From Syngnathus acus (Eukaryota; Chordata; Actinopteri; Syngnathiformes; Syngnathidae), in NCBI RefSeq assembly GCF_901709675.1, contig NC_051087.1, positions 948,001 through 1,012,000 of the forward strand: a stretch of 64,000 nucleotides of DNA. The letters run 5' to 3'. This document shows, in pieces, positions 14,553 to 27,858 of the stretch (position 1 is the first letter of the stretch; each line of letters starts with the position of its first letter). The notes under the pieces are model-generated. The model made no database searches, had not been told where the DNA came from, and saw only the letters and a list, made by a program, of their open reading frames with translations. A program made the translations under genes and the position numbers.

Positions 14553-15479
14553 CCGCAAAGCGGCGACGCGCGGGGAAAATCTCTCGCCACGTTTCCGGAC
14601 CGTAAAGTCAACTCCGGACTTTGTTTTGCCAGTGGAACTCTTGCGTGAAATCCATCACTTCCCTCCTGCCGCCTAAGTGCCTACCAACGTGGACATTCTC
14701 GTAGCTGATAGCAATATAAAGCTTGTAGGGTTTTTTTTTTTTTTTTTTTGTACTGAGTGAGCCGCACTGGAAAAATGTTTGAATGAGCCTTCGAGACGTG
14801 TCTTTAAAAGTCTTACTGACACGGCGATGTTATTCCAATACAGGTAGAGCACCGTTACTCACAGGCAACATTATTGTACTTTTTGTAAATTAGTTTTTAA
14901 AAAAAAAAAAGACTTCTGCCACATTTCAGTTTCGGGAAGCTATCTAATAAATGAACGCCACGTCAGCCTGGAAAGTTGGATGCTCTTCCCTTATTTATTT
15001 ATTTTTTTAAACAGCAAAAATAAAAAGCGTTATCGTTGTCAGCGCAGGACTTGTTGATGCTTTTACATCGTAATCAAAAGTAGAAGATGTACGAACGCGA
15101 CGTGATATTGATGTGACTCGAAAAGAAATTGCAGCTCCAGATATGGAATGCTTGGCCTTGGAGGAGGCCTGAGCTCAGATGGTTTGCGTTATTTTATTGC
15201 ATCAGTCCCAGCTGTCCATTTTAAAGGAGAGAACTATTTAGGTTTTGGTCCGTTTTGGAGAAAATGGCATTGTTTTTAGATTGAAATTTTAAGAAACTTC
15301 AAAGTTGATGGAAGAGCAATGTGTTTACAGAGGTAGGACTTAAAAAAAAGGTAAAACCTATGATTTCAAACTGACATTTATCTCGTTCTTGAATTTTTGT
15401 TTCTGATGTACGCTCTCGTTGATTTTCCTAATCGATGACGTTATTTTTTAAGCAACATTTTGCTGTCCGCTAGGGGTCA
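14553..15479. other. IQCE 3' UTR and intergenic DNA
   Basis: The 3' UTR probably ends at AATAAA 14946-14951. Beyond it lie AT-rich sequence and T/A homopolymers with no gene. A CTCF-like word (GCTAGGGGTCACCAC) sits near 15469-15483. Confidence 0.45.
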
Positions 15480-15873
15480 CCACTTCGCTCTCTTTTTCTT
15501 TCTTTGCTCGACACGCACGCACGCGCACGCTCAGGCGCGCGCACGCTCACGCACGGTCCGTGTGCTCCCGCAAAGCCTCCGCGCTGTCTTCTCGGATCTT
15601 GAAACACTTTTCCTTGTGCGTGCGTGTTTAGTTAGCACCTCCGCGGTTAATATGTGCAGGAGCGGGGCGGTGGTCGCCATCGCTACCCGGTGAACGACAC
15701 AAAGCTTTTGGAGCGACCAACCCGCAGGAGGCTGGAAATGGTCGCCGGGCACCGCCGGTGAACGCGCGCCGCCGACCGACCCTAACGACCGACCGAGCGA
15801 GCGAGCGACCGGCCGGCCGCCGCCGCCGCGTTGATGCGGCACGGAGAAGACGACACGCCGAGCGAGCAGAAAG
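15480..15873 (+). promoter_or_regulatory. TTYH3 CpG-rich promoter and noncoding exon 1
   Basis: This is the most CpG-dense block of the window, with CGCACG repeats and GAGCGAGCGAGCGACC stretches. It ends in a strong donor (AAAG|GTAAGCG) at 15873/15874. The matching acceptor is CTCTCCTGGCAG ending at 17065, 46 bp before the TTYH3 ATG. This is the expected pattern for an untranslated first exon driven by a CpG island. The exon 5' end cannot be fixed from sequence. Confidence 0.55.
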
Positions 15874-16351
15874 GTAAGCGGGACGGAATGGCGGTGGTCG
15901 CGGTAGTGGTGTGGTTATGTTGTCGTGGAGACTCGGCCGCCGAGACTGCGGCACTCGGTGAGGACAAAGCCGGGCTGACGCGAGCGAGCTAATCCGCGAC
16001 GACGGAAGCTCGACTGCGGGCTGGCGGGCGGGCGTTCGCCTTTGCATGACCCACATGTGCGCTCGGACGGATGCTGAGCGTAGATGTAATTCAACGGCCA
16101 TTTTTTGGTGGTCATTGTTAGTTGTGGCGGCGAGCTTCATTTTCGTCTTCTATTGTCAGTGTTCAAGTCGTGATAATGTGCGTGCATACACAATGAGCCC
16201 TTTTGTTAAAGTGCCCCCCTTCGCTCATTGCCCCTCCATGAGCTGTTGTTTACTTGCAACAAAATCGATGGGAAAGTCAAGAGGTGTCACCCTGGCGTGG
16301 AAATAATTGACGTGAAAGGAGCACACGCAGGTGAGTTGACTCATCCACGTG

Positions 16352-16447
16352 GATGGATGGATGGATGGATGCATGGATGGATGGACGCTCACCTGCCCAA
16401 GGAGAAATCAGGACACAGACAGACAGACAGACAAACAAACAGACAGG
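16352..16447. repeat. Adjacent GGAT and ACAG microsatellites
   Basis: A (GGAT)n tract with two interruptions spans 16352-16386. A second tract of ACAG units with ACAA variants spans about 16414-16447. Both lie in the predicted TTYH3 leader intron. Confidence 0.85.
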
Positions 16448-17111
16448 CAAGACGTGTGCCACTCGGCAAGGCCAACAAATTCCAGAACTCTGGAGAAATT
16501 TGACAAACACAAAAATGCTCTTGTTATTTTATTTTTAGCAAATATTGTAGTGGACATTTGAAAAGTAATTTTTTAAAAATCAAATGTCAGAGTGAATATA
16601 AGAGAAAATGGAATGACTTAAAAAGACAGCCATGATTAACATTTAAGTTCATGATTTCAAAGAAAGAAAGCTGATTTATTTTCTATTTTGAACATTGGAA
16701 TTAAGAGGAAATAATCCAAATGTATCTTTAAGACGAAAAGATTTTTTTCCTTTTTCATAAATTTATAAATTGTTTTCAAGAGCTCATCAATGACCAACCA
16801 CGGCTCAATCCCAGACAACAGCTGAGCTGGTTGGTTGAGCAACTATGATGTCATTTTCAGTAGCTGGCAACTGGCGATGGATAAAAATTCATCTTCCACA
16901 AATGTAACAGACATGTGAGAAAGCATTGCATATTATTAAGAACGTTTTTCAGATGACTTTTTTTAAGAGACAGAAGAAATTTGCCCCTTATGACATAAAA
17001 TGTGTTCTCTAAAGTGTAAGGGATTTTTTTTTAACCCATCCAATTTTTATTCCCTCTCCTGGCAGCATCTACGCGAGTAAACGTGTTTTAGCGAGCCATC
17101 CCGTCTCCAAG

Positions 17112-20100
17112 ATGGCGGCCGTGGTCAACTACTCGCCGCCGTGGTGGGTGAACCTACTCCACCGCTTGCCTCATTTCAACTTGGACTTCCAGTTGGTCAG
17201 CAGCGACTTCCGGCCCCAAGACCCCGAGTATCAAAAGGTACGTCACCCGCATTTCATTTACACTTTTTCTTTTCGAAGAAAAAGTTGAAAGATTTTGTCA
17301 AATTGATAAACCATTCTTTTTCTTTTTAAGGATTTTTTTAATACTGTGGAAATCATTATGATTTTCATTTTGCAGACTGAAAAAATGATAAGAAGAAATG
17401 CCTGATAAACATCATCCCGGTTGGACTTTGACATGCTCACACCACTTCCATATTTTTTTTCTTGCTCTTGCTCCTAAAACACCATGGTAGATGCCTGCTC
17501 TATCTGCAGTTGAGAAAACTCACGTCTGCCGGTGACTTTTCATTTGCGGCACTGACAGCGTGGGAAGGCGAAACGCCGCCGCCGCCGCAGTCGTGTACAA
17601 AACAAAATGCGGAGGGAGGGGGTAATGGGAGGAGGAGGATGGTGGCGCTGGTGGGAAACGAAGAGGTGGAAGAGGATAAAAAGGCTCAAGAGGCGCAGGC
17701 TTGATGAGCCGTGGGAGGTGCTTTTTCTTCTAAATGGCTACTTCCTGTGAGACATTCACTGCTTAACTGAGGCTCTTTGTGTGTGTGTGTGTGTGTGCAT
17801 GTGTGAGAGCAGTGGAATTTTAAGTAGCCCCCTCCCCGCCCCGTTCGTGTAAACCAGGGGTGACAAACTCATTTTAGTTCAGGGACCACATTCACCCCAA
17901 ATTGATCCCAAGCGGGCTGGACTGGAAGAAAAATGCTTTTCATTTTTACGCAGAATTTACAGATGGGCCCATTCTGGCCCACGTGCCATATGTTTCCGAC
18001 CCCCCCTCGATAAACCTCTTGTACGTCCTACCGTGTTAGTCGCATGTTGTGTGGTGCCTTTCTGCGTCAGTGCGTATTTAGCACTTAGCGTTGGTTTGAA
18101 GAGGTGAGGTCACAAACCTCCCTCGGGGCCTTTTGTGTAGGGGGGTGAAGGGGCTCCATTCAGGGTGCATCATTAATTGCGGCGAGATGGTGAGAGGCAG
18201 GGAAAGTGGGTGAGAATGACAAGAAGAAGAAGGCGGGGGTTGATGGAAGGGGCCGAGGGGGTGTCAGCTGAAAAGAAAAGAACGCTCTCTTTCACTTTTT
18301 CCGCAGCCAAGCCCTCTTTAGATTGTCCCGGAGGCTTTCATGCGTCCGCAAACAAATATGTCGACCCTTTGGCACTATCTGCTATTGGGGGCCAAAAGCG
18401 GCAGCCATTTTGGCTCAAACAGTCGGGGCATGTGTTGTGCTTGAAACACATTTGTTAGCATCTTCAAGCCAACAAAAGACCGGAACGGCAACGTTTCATT
18501 GCCGTTCGTTCCCACAGACTAACTCGGGCGCTCGCAATACACATTTGTCCTGATTTTTGGGCGCCACGACCGGAAAAAGTGTCTGGCGGCCATTTTGTGC
18601 CAAACAGCATAAAATAAATGGACAAGCAAATGTTAGCTTCTTCCAAAATAACTTTGTTTCAAGAACTTTCTGGCTAGCTAGGGCACGTGTAGCACATTAG
18701 AATGTTAGCATTCTTCACACAAAGAAGCGACCAAACGGACGTTATTTCAAGATGTTTTTTTTCTCTTTGAGAGAACCCGCCTCTCCGTGGCAGCCATTTT
18801 GGCTCAATGGCAGAAATCCGTTCAATGTAATTCTCTCTTGCTGGCTCATTGGCTTTTTTTTTTCCCTCGAAAGCTGAAATCGGAGATTGTGTCCTGAGGT
18901 TCTGTCGGGGCCTCGGAATAGAACGAGTGTGTGTGAGCGTGTGTTTACTGTAAAGCGATGGAACTGCAGAGTCAGCTTTGCGGTAGCGCAGCTGCAGAAC
19001 ATTACACAGGAATCACGTGACCTGTAATTACACACAAACTCCTCAGCTTCGCCCTTTAATTGTCATCCGTTAGCGTTTTGCGAGGCATTTGAAAGCGTTG
19101 GGGTACCCGTCTTGTCGACTGGGTCAAAAGCAAGCGGGCTGGGGGATGAACCGGAGGTCAGCGAACGCCTCGGGGGAAAGCCTGGCAGTTGTTTGGCAGC
19201 CATGGCGCAATGCTGGCGGGTGCAGGGTGCAAGGACAAGTCATTGCAGTGGAAACCATTGATCGTGTCAGCGCGCACACATTTGAAAGCACAGATTGAAA
19301 GTAGATCACGGCGCAGTGGCTGACCGCTAAATCCTCCTCCTCCACGCTGCGAACCGATCTGGAGGAAGACACGCACGCGCGCTCACGTGTGCTCAGTGAA
19401 TGTGCTAATTACAAACTAATTGGTCCTCGCTTAATCTGCGCTGACGCTTTGGCGGCGCTGCGCTTAATCTCACGGCTGTCAGGTTAGATGCGCCAGTCGT
19501 TTTTTTTTTTGCTTTTCAAATGATTTGAGAAGCACCAGGCAGTGAACACAACAGCAATTTTGTGTCTAACAGGAGATGAAATACGTCGAAAGGCTCGGTC
19601 GTCTCAACACGTTATTTTGGCGGTGTTTTCCGTTCGGTAAATTCCCACCGGCCCACAAAATGGTTGAATTTTGAAAGCTTGTTTTGATAATGTCATTGTG
19701 GGGGGGAAAAAAAAAAGATTAAAATTGAAAAACAGGTTAAGCTTTGTGCTCTTTCTCTTCTCTGCTAGCAGACGCTAACCACGTTCGTTCCGTGTTGCGC
19801 AATGTGGGCATATGTCGAGCGCAGAAACCAGGTCATGAGAAGTCTTGTTCAGGGGGGCCTGTTTTGGTGACCATCCAAAATGGAGTCCTGAGAATGTTCC
19901 GGCTCTTTTTGTCCCTCGGACAAGCGGAAGCGTTTTGTAAGCGCGCCGTGTTCTCGGCCTCCCAATGACTATTACAGACCATCCCAGGGGAGCATGGGGT
20001 GCACAGACACGGACGGATCCAGATACCTTCTGAATGTGGTCACGTAGAGCAAATGAATAGCGACGAGAAGTAGACGACCGAGCGTCTTATTTTGGTCTCC

Positions 20101-23100
20101 CGCCTCCTCCGCCTACCGCCACCTGCTCTCGGCTTTACACGTGAAAGCTTTTAGCGGGTTAGCGTCCCGTGTCTGGGCCCTCCCGTGGTTGCGGTTTTGC
20201 CTCCATGCTTGTCTATGGTGGCACGCTAACGTGCTAGCGTCACGGCTAGGCGGGAAAACCGTGCGCCCGACCGCTTTCGCATCGCCTCCTTTCTGTTTAT
20301 CCAATACATATTCGCGGTTTGGCCTTCTGAAATTCACATTTTTTACCGGGAAGCTACATATTTTTTGTTGAAAAGTCATGGCAATCCACAGGGTTCTGTT
20401 TTAGGGCCCCTGCTGTTTTTATTGCCATTACTTACGTATTTTGTATTGTTTCTCTTCTTATTTATTTAATTGTCGACAGGCAAAAATATGGCTGCTGCTA
20501 GCGCAAGAAGCTAACAGCAGTCTGTCTTTACTTTGACAAATGTCTTCATTTGAACTCTTCGTGGTCGTTTGCCTGTGTCTTCCCAGTCTGTGCTGCTGCT
20601 GGGCTCGGTGGCTCTGTTGTGTTTGGGTCTGGACCTCCTGTTCCTCCTTTTTTACTCCTTCTGGCTTTGCTGCCGCCGGCGCAAGAGCAACGAGTCATCG
20701 TCGTCGACGCACCACGCGCACTCTCAGCGGCCCAGCGCCGACTGCTGCTGCACCGCCTGGTGCGTCATCATCGCCACCCTGGTGTGCAGGTGAGACCTTC
20801 TGCTCAAAATATTTGTCTGCACACATGAAATTTGATTGACGGGATGCTTGACGCCTTCATTTTCTGGCTTGGCGCTTCATCCTCGTCCTCTTCCTCAACT
20901 CGTCATGGTGATTTCCCTCCCTCCCTCCCTCCCTCCCTCCTATTTATTCTTCCGTTCTCTGTTTGGGCCTCTCGCTGGCCTAGAAAGGTTGCCGTGGCAA
21001 CAGAAGCAGACTGGCTGCAGAGAACAGAAGTGAATTTTGCAGTCACAAGGAAAGCTGTTTGTGTGTCGGCATGACTCATTGACAAAGTGTGACTTCTTTT
21101 GCAGGTTTGCAAATGTCATCATTAGCTAAAATATCTGCGCGCGTGCGTGTGAATTTATTTACTGACGCGCAGAGAGCGCCAGGCGTTCGTTTATTAGCAC
21201 AAATGTAAACGTCTGGTCCCGCCAGAATGTAAACGCACGTTTGTTGTGGGGAGATGATGAAGTGGCAGCGTGAAAGCACATTAAGAAGATCATAAAAAAA
21301 ACATTTCAGCCCATAAACTACAATCGATGGTAATGCCCGCTTCCTTCTCGTTTCCGTCTGCAGATGAGGATTTATGTCTTAGCCGCCCGCGCAGGCCGGC
21401 ATCCACACACTAACACACAAATTTCCTTTAACGGTAGCTGTAAATTTTCCTCCACGAGCAGCGGCAACGTACACGTCGGCCTTCCTCACCATCCGTTTGT
21501 TTTTCCTTCAGCGCCGGCATCGCCGTGGGCTTCTACGGGAACGGCGAGTCCAGCGACGGCGCCAGTCGCCTGGCTTACTCCCTGCGCCACGCCAACCGCA
21601 CCGTGTCGGGCATCGAGAAATTGGTGAGGAGAAAAAAAAACGGCATTAAATGAACGTTGGAGGTATTCTTCCGCCTGCCACTAGAGGGGGCCATAGCGCA
21701 CGTGTAGTATCAATTGCGATGCCGACGTGTTTCCGGCTCAGGTGTGGGACAATGCGGCGGCGCTGAACCAGACGGTGGAGGAGAACCTGGCCCAGCTGGA
21801 GACCATCTACCAGGAGCAGACGGACTACGTGTCCATCGTCCAGAAGCTGCAGGGACAGCTGGACGAGCTGCTCAAGCTCCTGGTAGACGTGCCCTTCTGG
21901 TCCAACACGGCCGTGTCTCTGGAGAACCTGGCCCGACAAACCGAGGCCTTCGACTTCTACAGGTCACCACTGGCAACGGATGATTGATAATTGATTGAGT
22001 GACGATTAATGCGCATTGTCAATGTCTTGATTTGGATACAACTTGAAAATCTGCACAAAATTCAGAACATCTTGATTGACCATTTTCCCAAATTTCAGAC
22101 TTTGACAAATTATTGACATAAGACAGTCCCCCAAAAAGTCTGGACATTTTTATTTTATTTTTTACATTGCTCAAATTGTCACTTTCTGAGACAAATTGCA
22201 GGGCATCTCGGGCAACTGTGAACTGCTTGCAGGTGGTTGGGCTACCTCGGCCTGCTCTTGTTCGACGTCCTCATTTGCCTCCTGGTTCTCTTCGGACTTA
22301 TTCGGAACTCCAGAGGAACTCTGATTGGGTACGTGTGGCCACATTTGGATTGTTTCGCTCCGTTACCTTGGCGATTGCGTAACATTGATGTCGTTTGTGC
22401 CCGTCGGCAGCGTGTGCCTGCTGGGCGTGCTGACGCTCGTCATCAGCTGGGCGTCTCTGGGCCTGGAACTGGCCGTCGCTGCGGTAAGCCCGTCGCCACG
22501 GCAACGTAGCAAAGCCGCCGCCTGGCTCCGCACTGACGTCATCTCCTGGCGTTTGCCCGCAGTCGGCCAGTGACTTCTGCGATTCTCCCGATGCCTACAT
22601 CGCCCGTGCCACCCAGGAGAACGCCGTCATCCAGCAAGGTGTGTTTTGGTCCGTGTCCTTGTTGGACCAAATCCAATGTTTGATTGACTTTGATGCCGTC
22701 ATGTGACATTTCTAAATGATGGCATATTACATTTGCAGCGTGCCATTTTTAGCCTGCCTCCCCATTTCCTCCTCAGTTCCTCTTGTCTTAATGAGATCTG
22801 TTGTCGTTCAGTTGTTTCCGCTCTGGCTGACTGCACGGTGCAGATTTAGACCAACAAAGAGAACGCACACTGAGACACGCACATGCACAATATGGCATTT
22901 GGGAGCTCGACAAATTGCATGTATATGTTTGTGCCTGCCTGTCTGCGTCTTGTAAATATCAAATCTAAATTGCGTTTCCTCTTTACAGTGTGTGTAGCGA
23001 CTCGCCCCCCACCGTTTTATTTATATACGTGTTTCCTTTTCAGATATTCTGCAGTATTACCTAAAGTGCAGCCCGGGACAAGTCAACCCCTTCCAGCAAG

Positions 23101-26100
23101 TAAGTGCACAATTTTTCAACAGTTCAAAGTGATACAGTTGAGGGACCCGACCGGCAGCGGATAGCAAAAATAAATGTTTTGGTAGCAAGACAAAAAAAAT
23201 GCAAATCTTAAAAACACAGTAACTAAATACACACTGAAAATGGCTATCAGGATTCTACAAAGAGGAAATGAGCTCAATGGAAAGGTTGGAAGGGATCTTA
23301 CCACAAATGGCCACAAGAGGGCTCTAAAAACCACAGAACACAAAACGAGACGTTTCGTTGGACTACACAGCTAATGTGATCATTCATTTTGAGTCGCTGT
23401 GTGGGAAAAGTGAAGCACTGTGTCTGTTTTTCATAAAGCCTCACTTTTGACTTTGGAGGCAAAAATGCATATTGATTCTCCACTGTTTCAAAGATGCCTA
23501 CTTGTGTTTGTGTAGAGGCTGTCGGGGAGTCACAAAGCGTTGGTGGAGATGCAGGACGACGTGTCTGAGCTTTTGCGATCGGCCACGCGGGAATACGCCA
23601 ACACCAAGGTGCGTGCGCCATCGGCGTTTCCCTCGCGCACGTAGGCGAGCGACAACTTTCTCCCCGTGTTACAAGTTTCCCATCTTGATTCTCACAAATA
23701 TTCTTCCAGGCGAGTCTGGACCAGATCCAGTCGGTGCTGAACTCCACGGAGGTGGGCCTGCACCAGCTGACGGCTCTGGTGGATTGTCGCAGCCTGCACA
23801 TGGTGAGCGGAGCCGAAATCCTACCAGACGTTCGTTTGACAGCTACGGCTTCTTTGCCGAACTGTTTTGTCACTGGCGCCCCCTACCTGCGTGTGGCAGG
23901 ACTACGTGCAGGCTCTGACGGGCTTGTGCTACGACGGCGTGGAGGGCGTCATCTACTTGGTGCTCTTCTCCTTCATCACGGCGCTCATGTTCTCCTCCAT
24001 CGTCTGCAGCGTGCCGCACACCTGGCCCGGCAAGAGGTAACGCCGGCGCACGCACGCACGCACGCACGCACACGCGGAGGCCGGACGCACACATGCAGCA
24101 ATGCGATGAATGCTAACGCTAACATGCTACTAACTACCAATGCGGGGTTTCCTCAACTTCTCTTGGCTCAGAATTTGATGAAGGAATGTTGACTGACAAA
24201 CTCTGACATTGTCTGACTTAATTGTGACCTCACGACAGCATAACTTCAAAACTTCATATTTGTTGTTTTAAATGATGGCGTGATTTATAATTTGTTGAAG
24301 TAAACGTTCATTGATAAAATTACATCATTCTGGCAAAATTAGGATTTTATTTTAAATACAACTTGGTTCTTGCAAAATTATATTTTTTCACTCATGTTAC
24401 TGCTTTTCGCAAAACAACAGTGACCATTACGACATTCTTGCAAATCAGTATTCAGATTATTTTTTTTTTTTTTATCCTTTAGAAAATGAGATAAAATCTT
24501 TCTTAAGTACAATTACATTTTTGCAAAAATCCTTTTCATTTTTTTTCATACATCTTATTGCTTTGGTAAAATGACAACTTCTTGTCAAATCTGATCATAC
24601 ACGCAGAGTGATGTTTTTTTTTTTTGTCATATGGTGACTTGAATCCATAATGAGATATGATATCAACTCTACATATGTGAGAAGCCGTAGAGTTTAGGAA
24701 GCCCTGCTCCTGGGATTGTCGTGGAAAGCTTGAGGAGTCTTTGCATGTCGTCCTTCCTTGAGTGGCGCGTCAATCCCCCCCCCCCCCCGCATCATCCATC
24801 GCCAGCCTTGACTCTTGTCTGCGTTTCCTTTTCTGCCCGCCAGCACCAGATTGTGCTTTATTTATGACCCCTCCTCCCCAACGTGTCCCACTTCCTCCTT
24901 CTGTTGCCCAATTCCTTCCTTTTCCCTCCTCTCATTCCCCACAACGTCCTGCAAAGCTCGACATGCCGCATACGGATGACGTCTTGAATGACGTACGGTC
25001 TTGAAAAGACACGACACGCCGGCTCCATTCCATGTCGTCAGCCGCAAGCACTCGAATTGGAACCAATCCTTTATTTGAAACTAAAAAGTTTGCCGTGTTG
25101 CTTTTTGCCGCAATGCCATCTCATCATGCTGAGACTGGAACAGAGAAATGTCGCCGCCTAGCGGTCAGTCAGGGCGAAAACATACTGTGCGCGTTTGCTG
25201 AACTAAGGAAATGACAAATTCATGATTCAATTGTGATTTCCTTATTTCTCATATTCAAGTGTAACTCTGCTTTGTTGTTCATATTTTCTACAGTTTTTAA
25301 ACTGCAGTGTAAAGAAATCCACCTTCCAAATCAACACCAACCTTTCCTTTGCGGCTGCTTTACATTTTGGACCATTTTTGTTTCAGAAAATGGCTTGTTA
25401 GCCCCCCAACCAGCCCATATTATTATCATCATCATCATATTTGTATTTTTATTATTTGCTTTAAGTTCCATGGAGCACCGGCCGCCCTTGTCTGAGACTG
25501 CAGGGAGGGACAAAAGGCTGCATGTCCACCGATTGGCTGCATGTTTTCTGAATGACGACATTAGCGTTAGCATCGCGCTGCTCTGACGCTTTTGCGGGCA
25601 TGTTGTCGACGAGCTCAGTAGACCTCGCCCCCTCTCCTCTTCTGCTGTTTGTTTACAATCTGTTGTCTCCGCCCCTTACCACCAATACCCCCCTCCCTTC
25701 CGCCGATCCCTAACCCCTCCCACTCCCCAAAAGGACGGATGAGGAGGACGGAGAGGACGAGTCGGGCGCCTCGCGGGGCGGCGGCGGCGTTCACGATAAC
25801 CTGTACCGCGTTCACATGCCCAGTCTCTACAGCTGCGGCTCCAGCTACGGTAGCGAAGCTAGCCTGCCCGCCACCGCCCACACCGTCAGCAATGCCCCCG
25901 TCACTGAGTACATGTGAGTTAGCGCACCACGCTAGGGCTAGCTAGCATCAGCCTGGACTAAGATAGGAAAGGCAACAATAACATTAGGGAGTACAAAAAA
26001 AAAACCTTTCCATCAAGTACGCTAGACTTGGGTTCGGTATGGCAGTTTTTGTTAACGCGTTCAAGATAATGGATCTGTCGAGTTCCACCTTTTGATTCGC

Positions 26101-27858
26101 TAGCTAACGGTTTTATTTAGGATCGATTTTTGGTACTCTAATTCGGAGCGCAAGTAATAAGGGGAGGCGTTATGATGTCACACTGGTTGCGCGACGACGA
26201 CGACTTCCATCCCAAACCTGTACGGCTTGGTGGAAACGTGATTTTGATAGATAGCTTAGTGTTTCCCTTGTGATGTTTGGCCAAATTAGCCAACCTGCCT
26301 GTTTCACACCACCAAATCAGTATCCAAAAGACCATCATGGAAACTTTCCAGATGATTTGAGGCTAGCAGCAGTTGAGAAGCCAAGCCGCGAGCCGAGCCG
26401 TCTGTCCGCCGCCCGCAGTAACCTTTGATTCTACAACGCAGGAACCAGAACGCAAACTTTCAGACCCCCCGGTGTGAGAACACCCCTTTGATTGGCAGGG
26501 AGTCCCCTCCACCCTCTGTAAGTGCACACTTTCTAGAACACTCCCCCCCCCCCCCCCTCGCACGCAGGCTGCCTTCCAATAAGCCACGCCAGCAATTGGA
26601 TGTTTGTTACCTGTGCGGGCTATTGGAAGGTAGCCCCCCCTTCCCCCCCCTCACCCCACGGTCTGGATCGGGGTCATTTTGGCAGCCTGGGCAAACGCGA
26701 ATAGACAAGTCCTCTACTTCTGATGTCTGCAGGTTGACTAAAGGGAGTCCAAGTAAGAGTTTTTCAGGCGAAGCAGCCCCTCGGACCCGCCCCACCCCAC
26801 ACCATCCCAGCCCTGCCTCCCCCCTCCCCCAATGTTTCATTGTGTGCATTTGATTGGAGGTGTGTGTGTCCTTGTTGCGGCGTGCACTTGCTACATGCTA
26901 GCGAGATGTAGCAGGTGATCGGCGGCTAACTGGTTAGCAGGCTAACTTCAGAACTAGAGCACTAACCATTTAATCAATGAGTCATTGACAATAACATCAT
27001 CTCCACCTAATTGATTGTTAATTAATCAACGTAATCAAACCCCGGCTGTCCAAATGACTGGTCCAAGTATTTCTGTCATGATGTCATCTACCTCCCTACC
27101 TACTAACGTACCCGTGTTGCACTTGCTTGCCTACCTACTGACTGACTGACCAACCAACCAACCAATCCGATGACCTACTTACATCTCAATGAAGCGTTCC
27201 AACTGTCTGCCAACCGACTTAACAATCTTCTCCCTACCGATCTACTTTGTACCTCCCTCTTACCCACCCTACCTATGAACCAACTTACCGTCCTACCTCC
27301 CCACCAACCAAAATGTTCCATTGACCAACCAATCTCCCCTGCTATGTTTCTGTTGACTATAGCTACAGTTCCTCCCAGCCTACCAACTTAACCAAGTCCC
27401 TAGCAACCCACCTAGCTACCTACCTGCATCCCACGTCTTCCAACTGACTGACTGATCTCCTCTCAACCTCCTACGTACCTTCCTACCTACCTCTCAACTA
27501 TATCCATATTTTCCATCCTACTGTCCGAGCTACCTACCAACTTTCACCTACTTCCATAGCATCTTTCTGAACCTATCTCCCCACCCGCCCACTCTTGCTA
27601 CCATCCTCCCACTATTCAAACACAACTCAACTGCATTTATTCAATTGAAAATTTTCTTTGGTCTTCTTATTTTCTATCCTTTGACCTCTACTGCCCCCTT
27701 CCTTCCTTCCCGGTGGTCCTCAGTACACCTCCAGTATGAGGGCCAAATACCTGGCCACCAACCGCCCCGACCAGAACCGCCGCTCCGTCCCCAACAACCA
27801 GCTGGACCCGGCCAGCCGGCCCCACGCCACCGCCCGGCCGCAGTCTTCGGTCCACTAG
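17112..27858 (+). CDS. ttyh3: TTYH3, tweety homolog 3 (14 coding exons)
   Basis: Multi-pass plasma-membrane protein of the tweety family, described as a large-conductance anion channel; recent structures have questioned a pore and suggested lipid-related roles. Exons: 17112-17237, 20587-20789, 21512-21623, 21742-21962, 22233-22328, 22411-22483, 22563-22638, 23044-23099, 23516-23608, 23710-23802, 23900-24036, 25734-25913, 26442-26517, 27724-27858, giving 558 aa (human about 523). Visible segments: PPWWVNLLHRLPHF at the N-terminus; TM1 LLFLLFYSFWLCCRRRK; TM2 DCCCTAWCVIIATLVCSAGI; the extracellular helical region with the RHANRT glycosylation sequon; TM3 WLGYLGLLLFDVLICLLVLF; TM4; and TM5 GVIYLVLFSFITALMFSS followed by VPHTW. 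The tail has YRVHMPSLYSCGSSYGSE and ENTPLIGRESPPPSY, which contains a PPPSY (PY-type) sequence able to recruit NEDD4-family ligases. Synteny with IQCE and LFNG supports TTYH3 rather than TTYH1 or TTYH2. It could be either teleost copy (a or b). Confidence 0.96.
17855..18005. mobile_element. hAT-like nonautonomous DNA transposon remnant
   Basis: The stretch opens with CAGGGGTGACAAACTCATTT and continues with GGGACCACATTCA and AAGCGGGCTGGAC. This resembles the terminal sequence of abundant vertebrate hAT-type MITEs (CAGGGGTG...AACTC). Its right end, ATATGTTTCCGACCCCCC, is a plausible decayed inverted copy of the left end. It lies in TTYH3 intron 1. The family assignment is from memory. Confidence 0.45.
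20383..20439 (+). mobile_element. LINE reverse-transcriptase fragment
   Basis: About 19 codons read NPQGSVLGPLLFLLPL, matching the PQGSVLGPLLF motif of non-LTR (L2/Rex-like) reverse transcriptases. No flanking RT blocks are recognisable, so this is a heavily truncated relic. It sits about 150 bp upstream of TTYH3 exon 2. Confidence 0.55.
20914..20941. repeat. CCCT microsatellite
   Basis: A run of CCCT units in TTYH3 intron 2. Confidence 0.8.
27060..27620. repeat. Degenerate CTAC/CAAC low-complexity tract
   Basis: About 550 bp of C/T/A-rich sequence is dominated by CTAC, CTACC, CAACC and ACTGACTG words on the plus strand and contains few G. It lies in the last TTYH3 intron and ends about 100 bp before the final exon. 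It looks like an old, mutated tetranucleotide expansion. Confidence 0.65.

Noticed and set aside
16346-16447. Repeated short units that might suggest a CRISPR-like array
   Set aside because: These are plain tetranucleotide microsatellites without spacers, in a eukaryotic intron.
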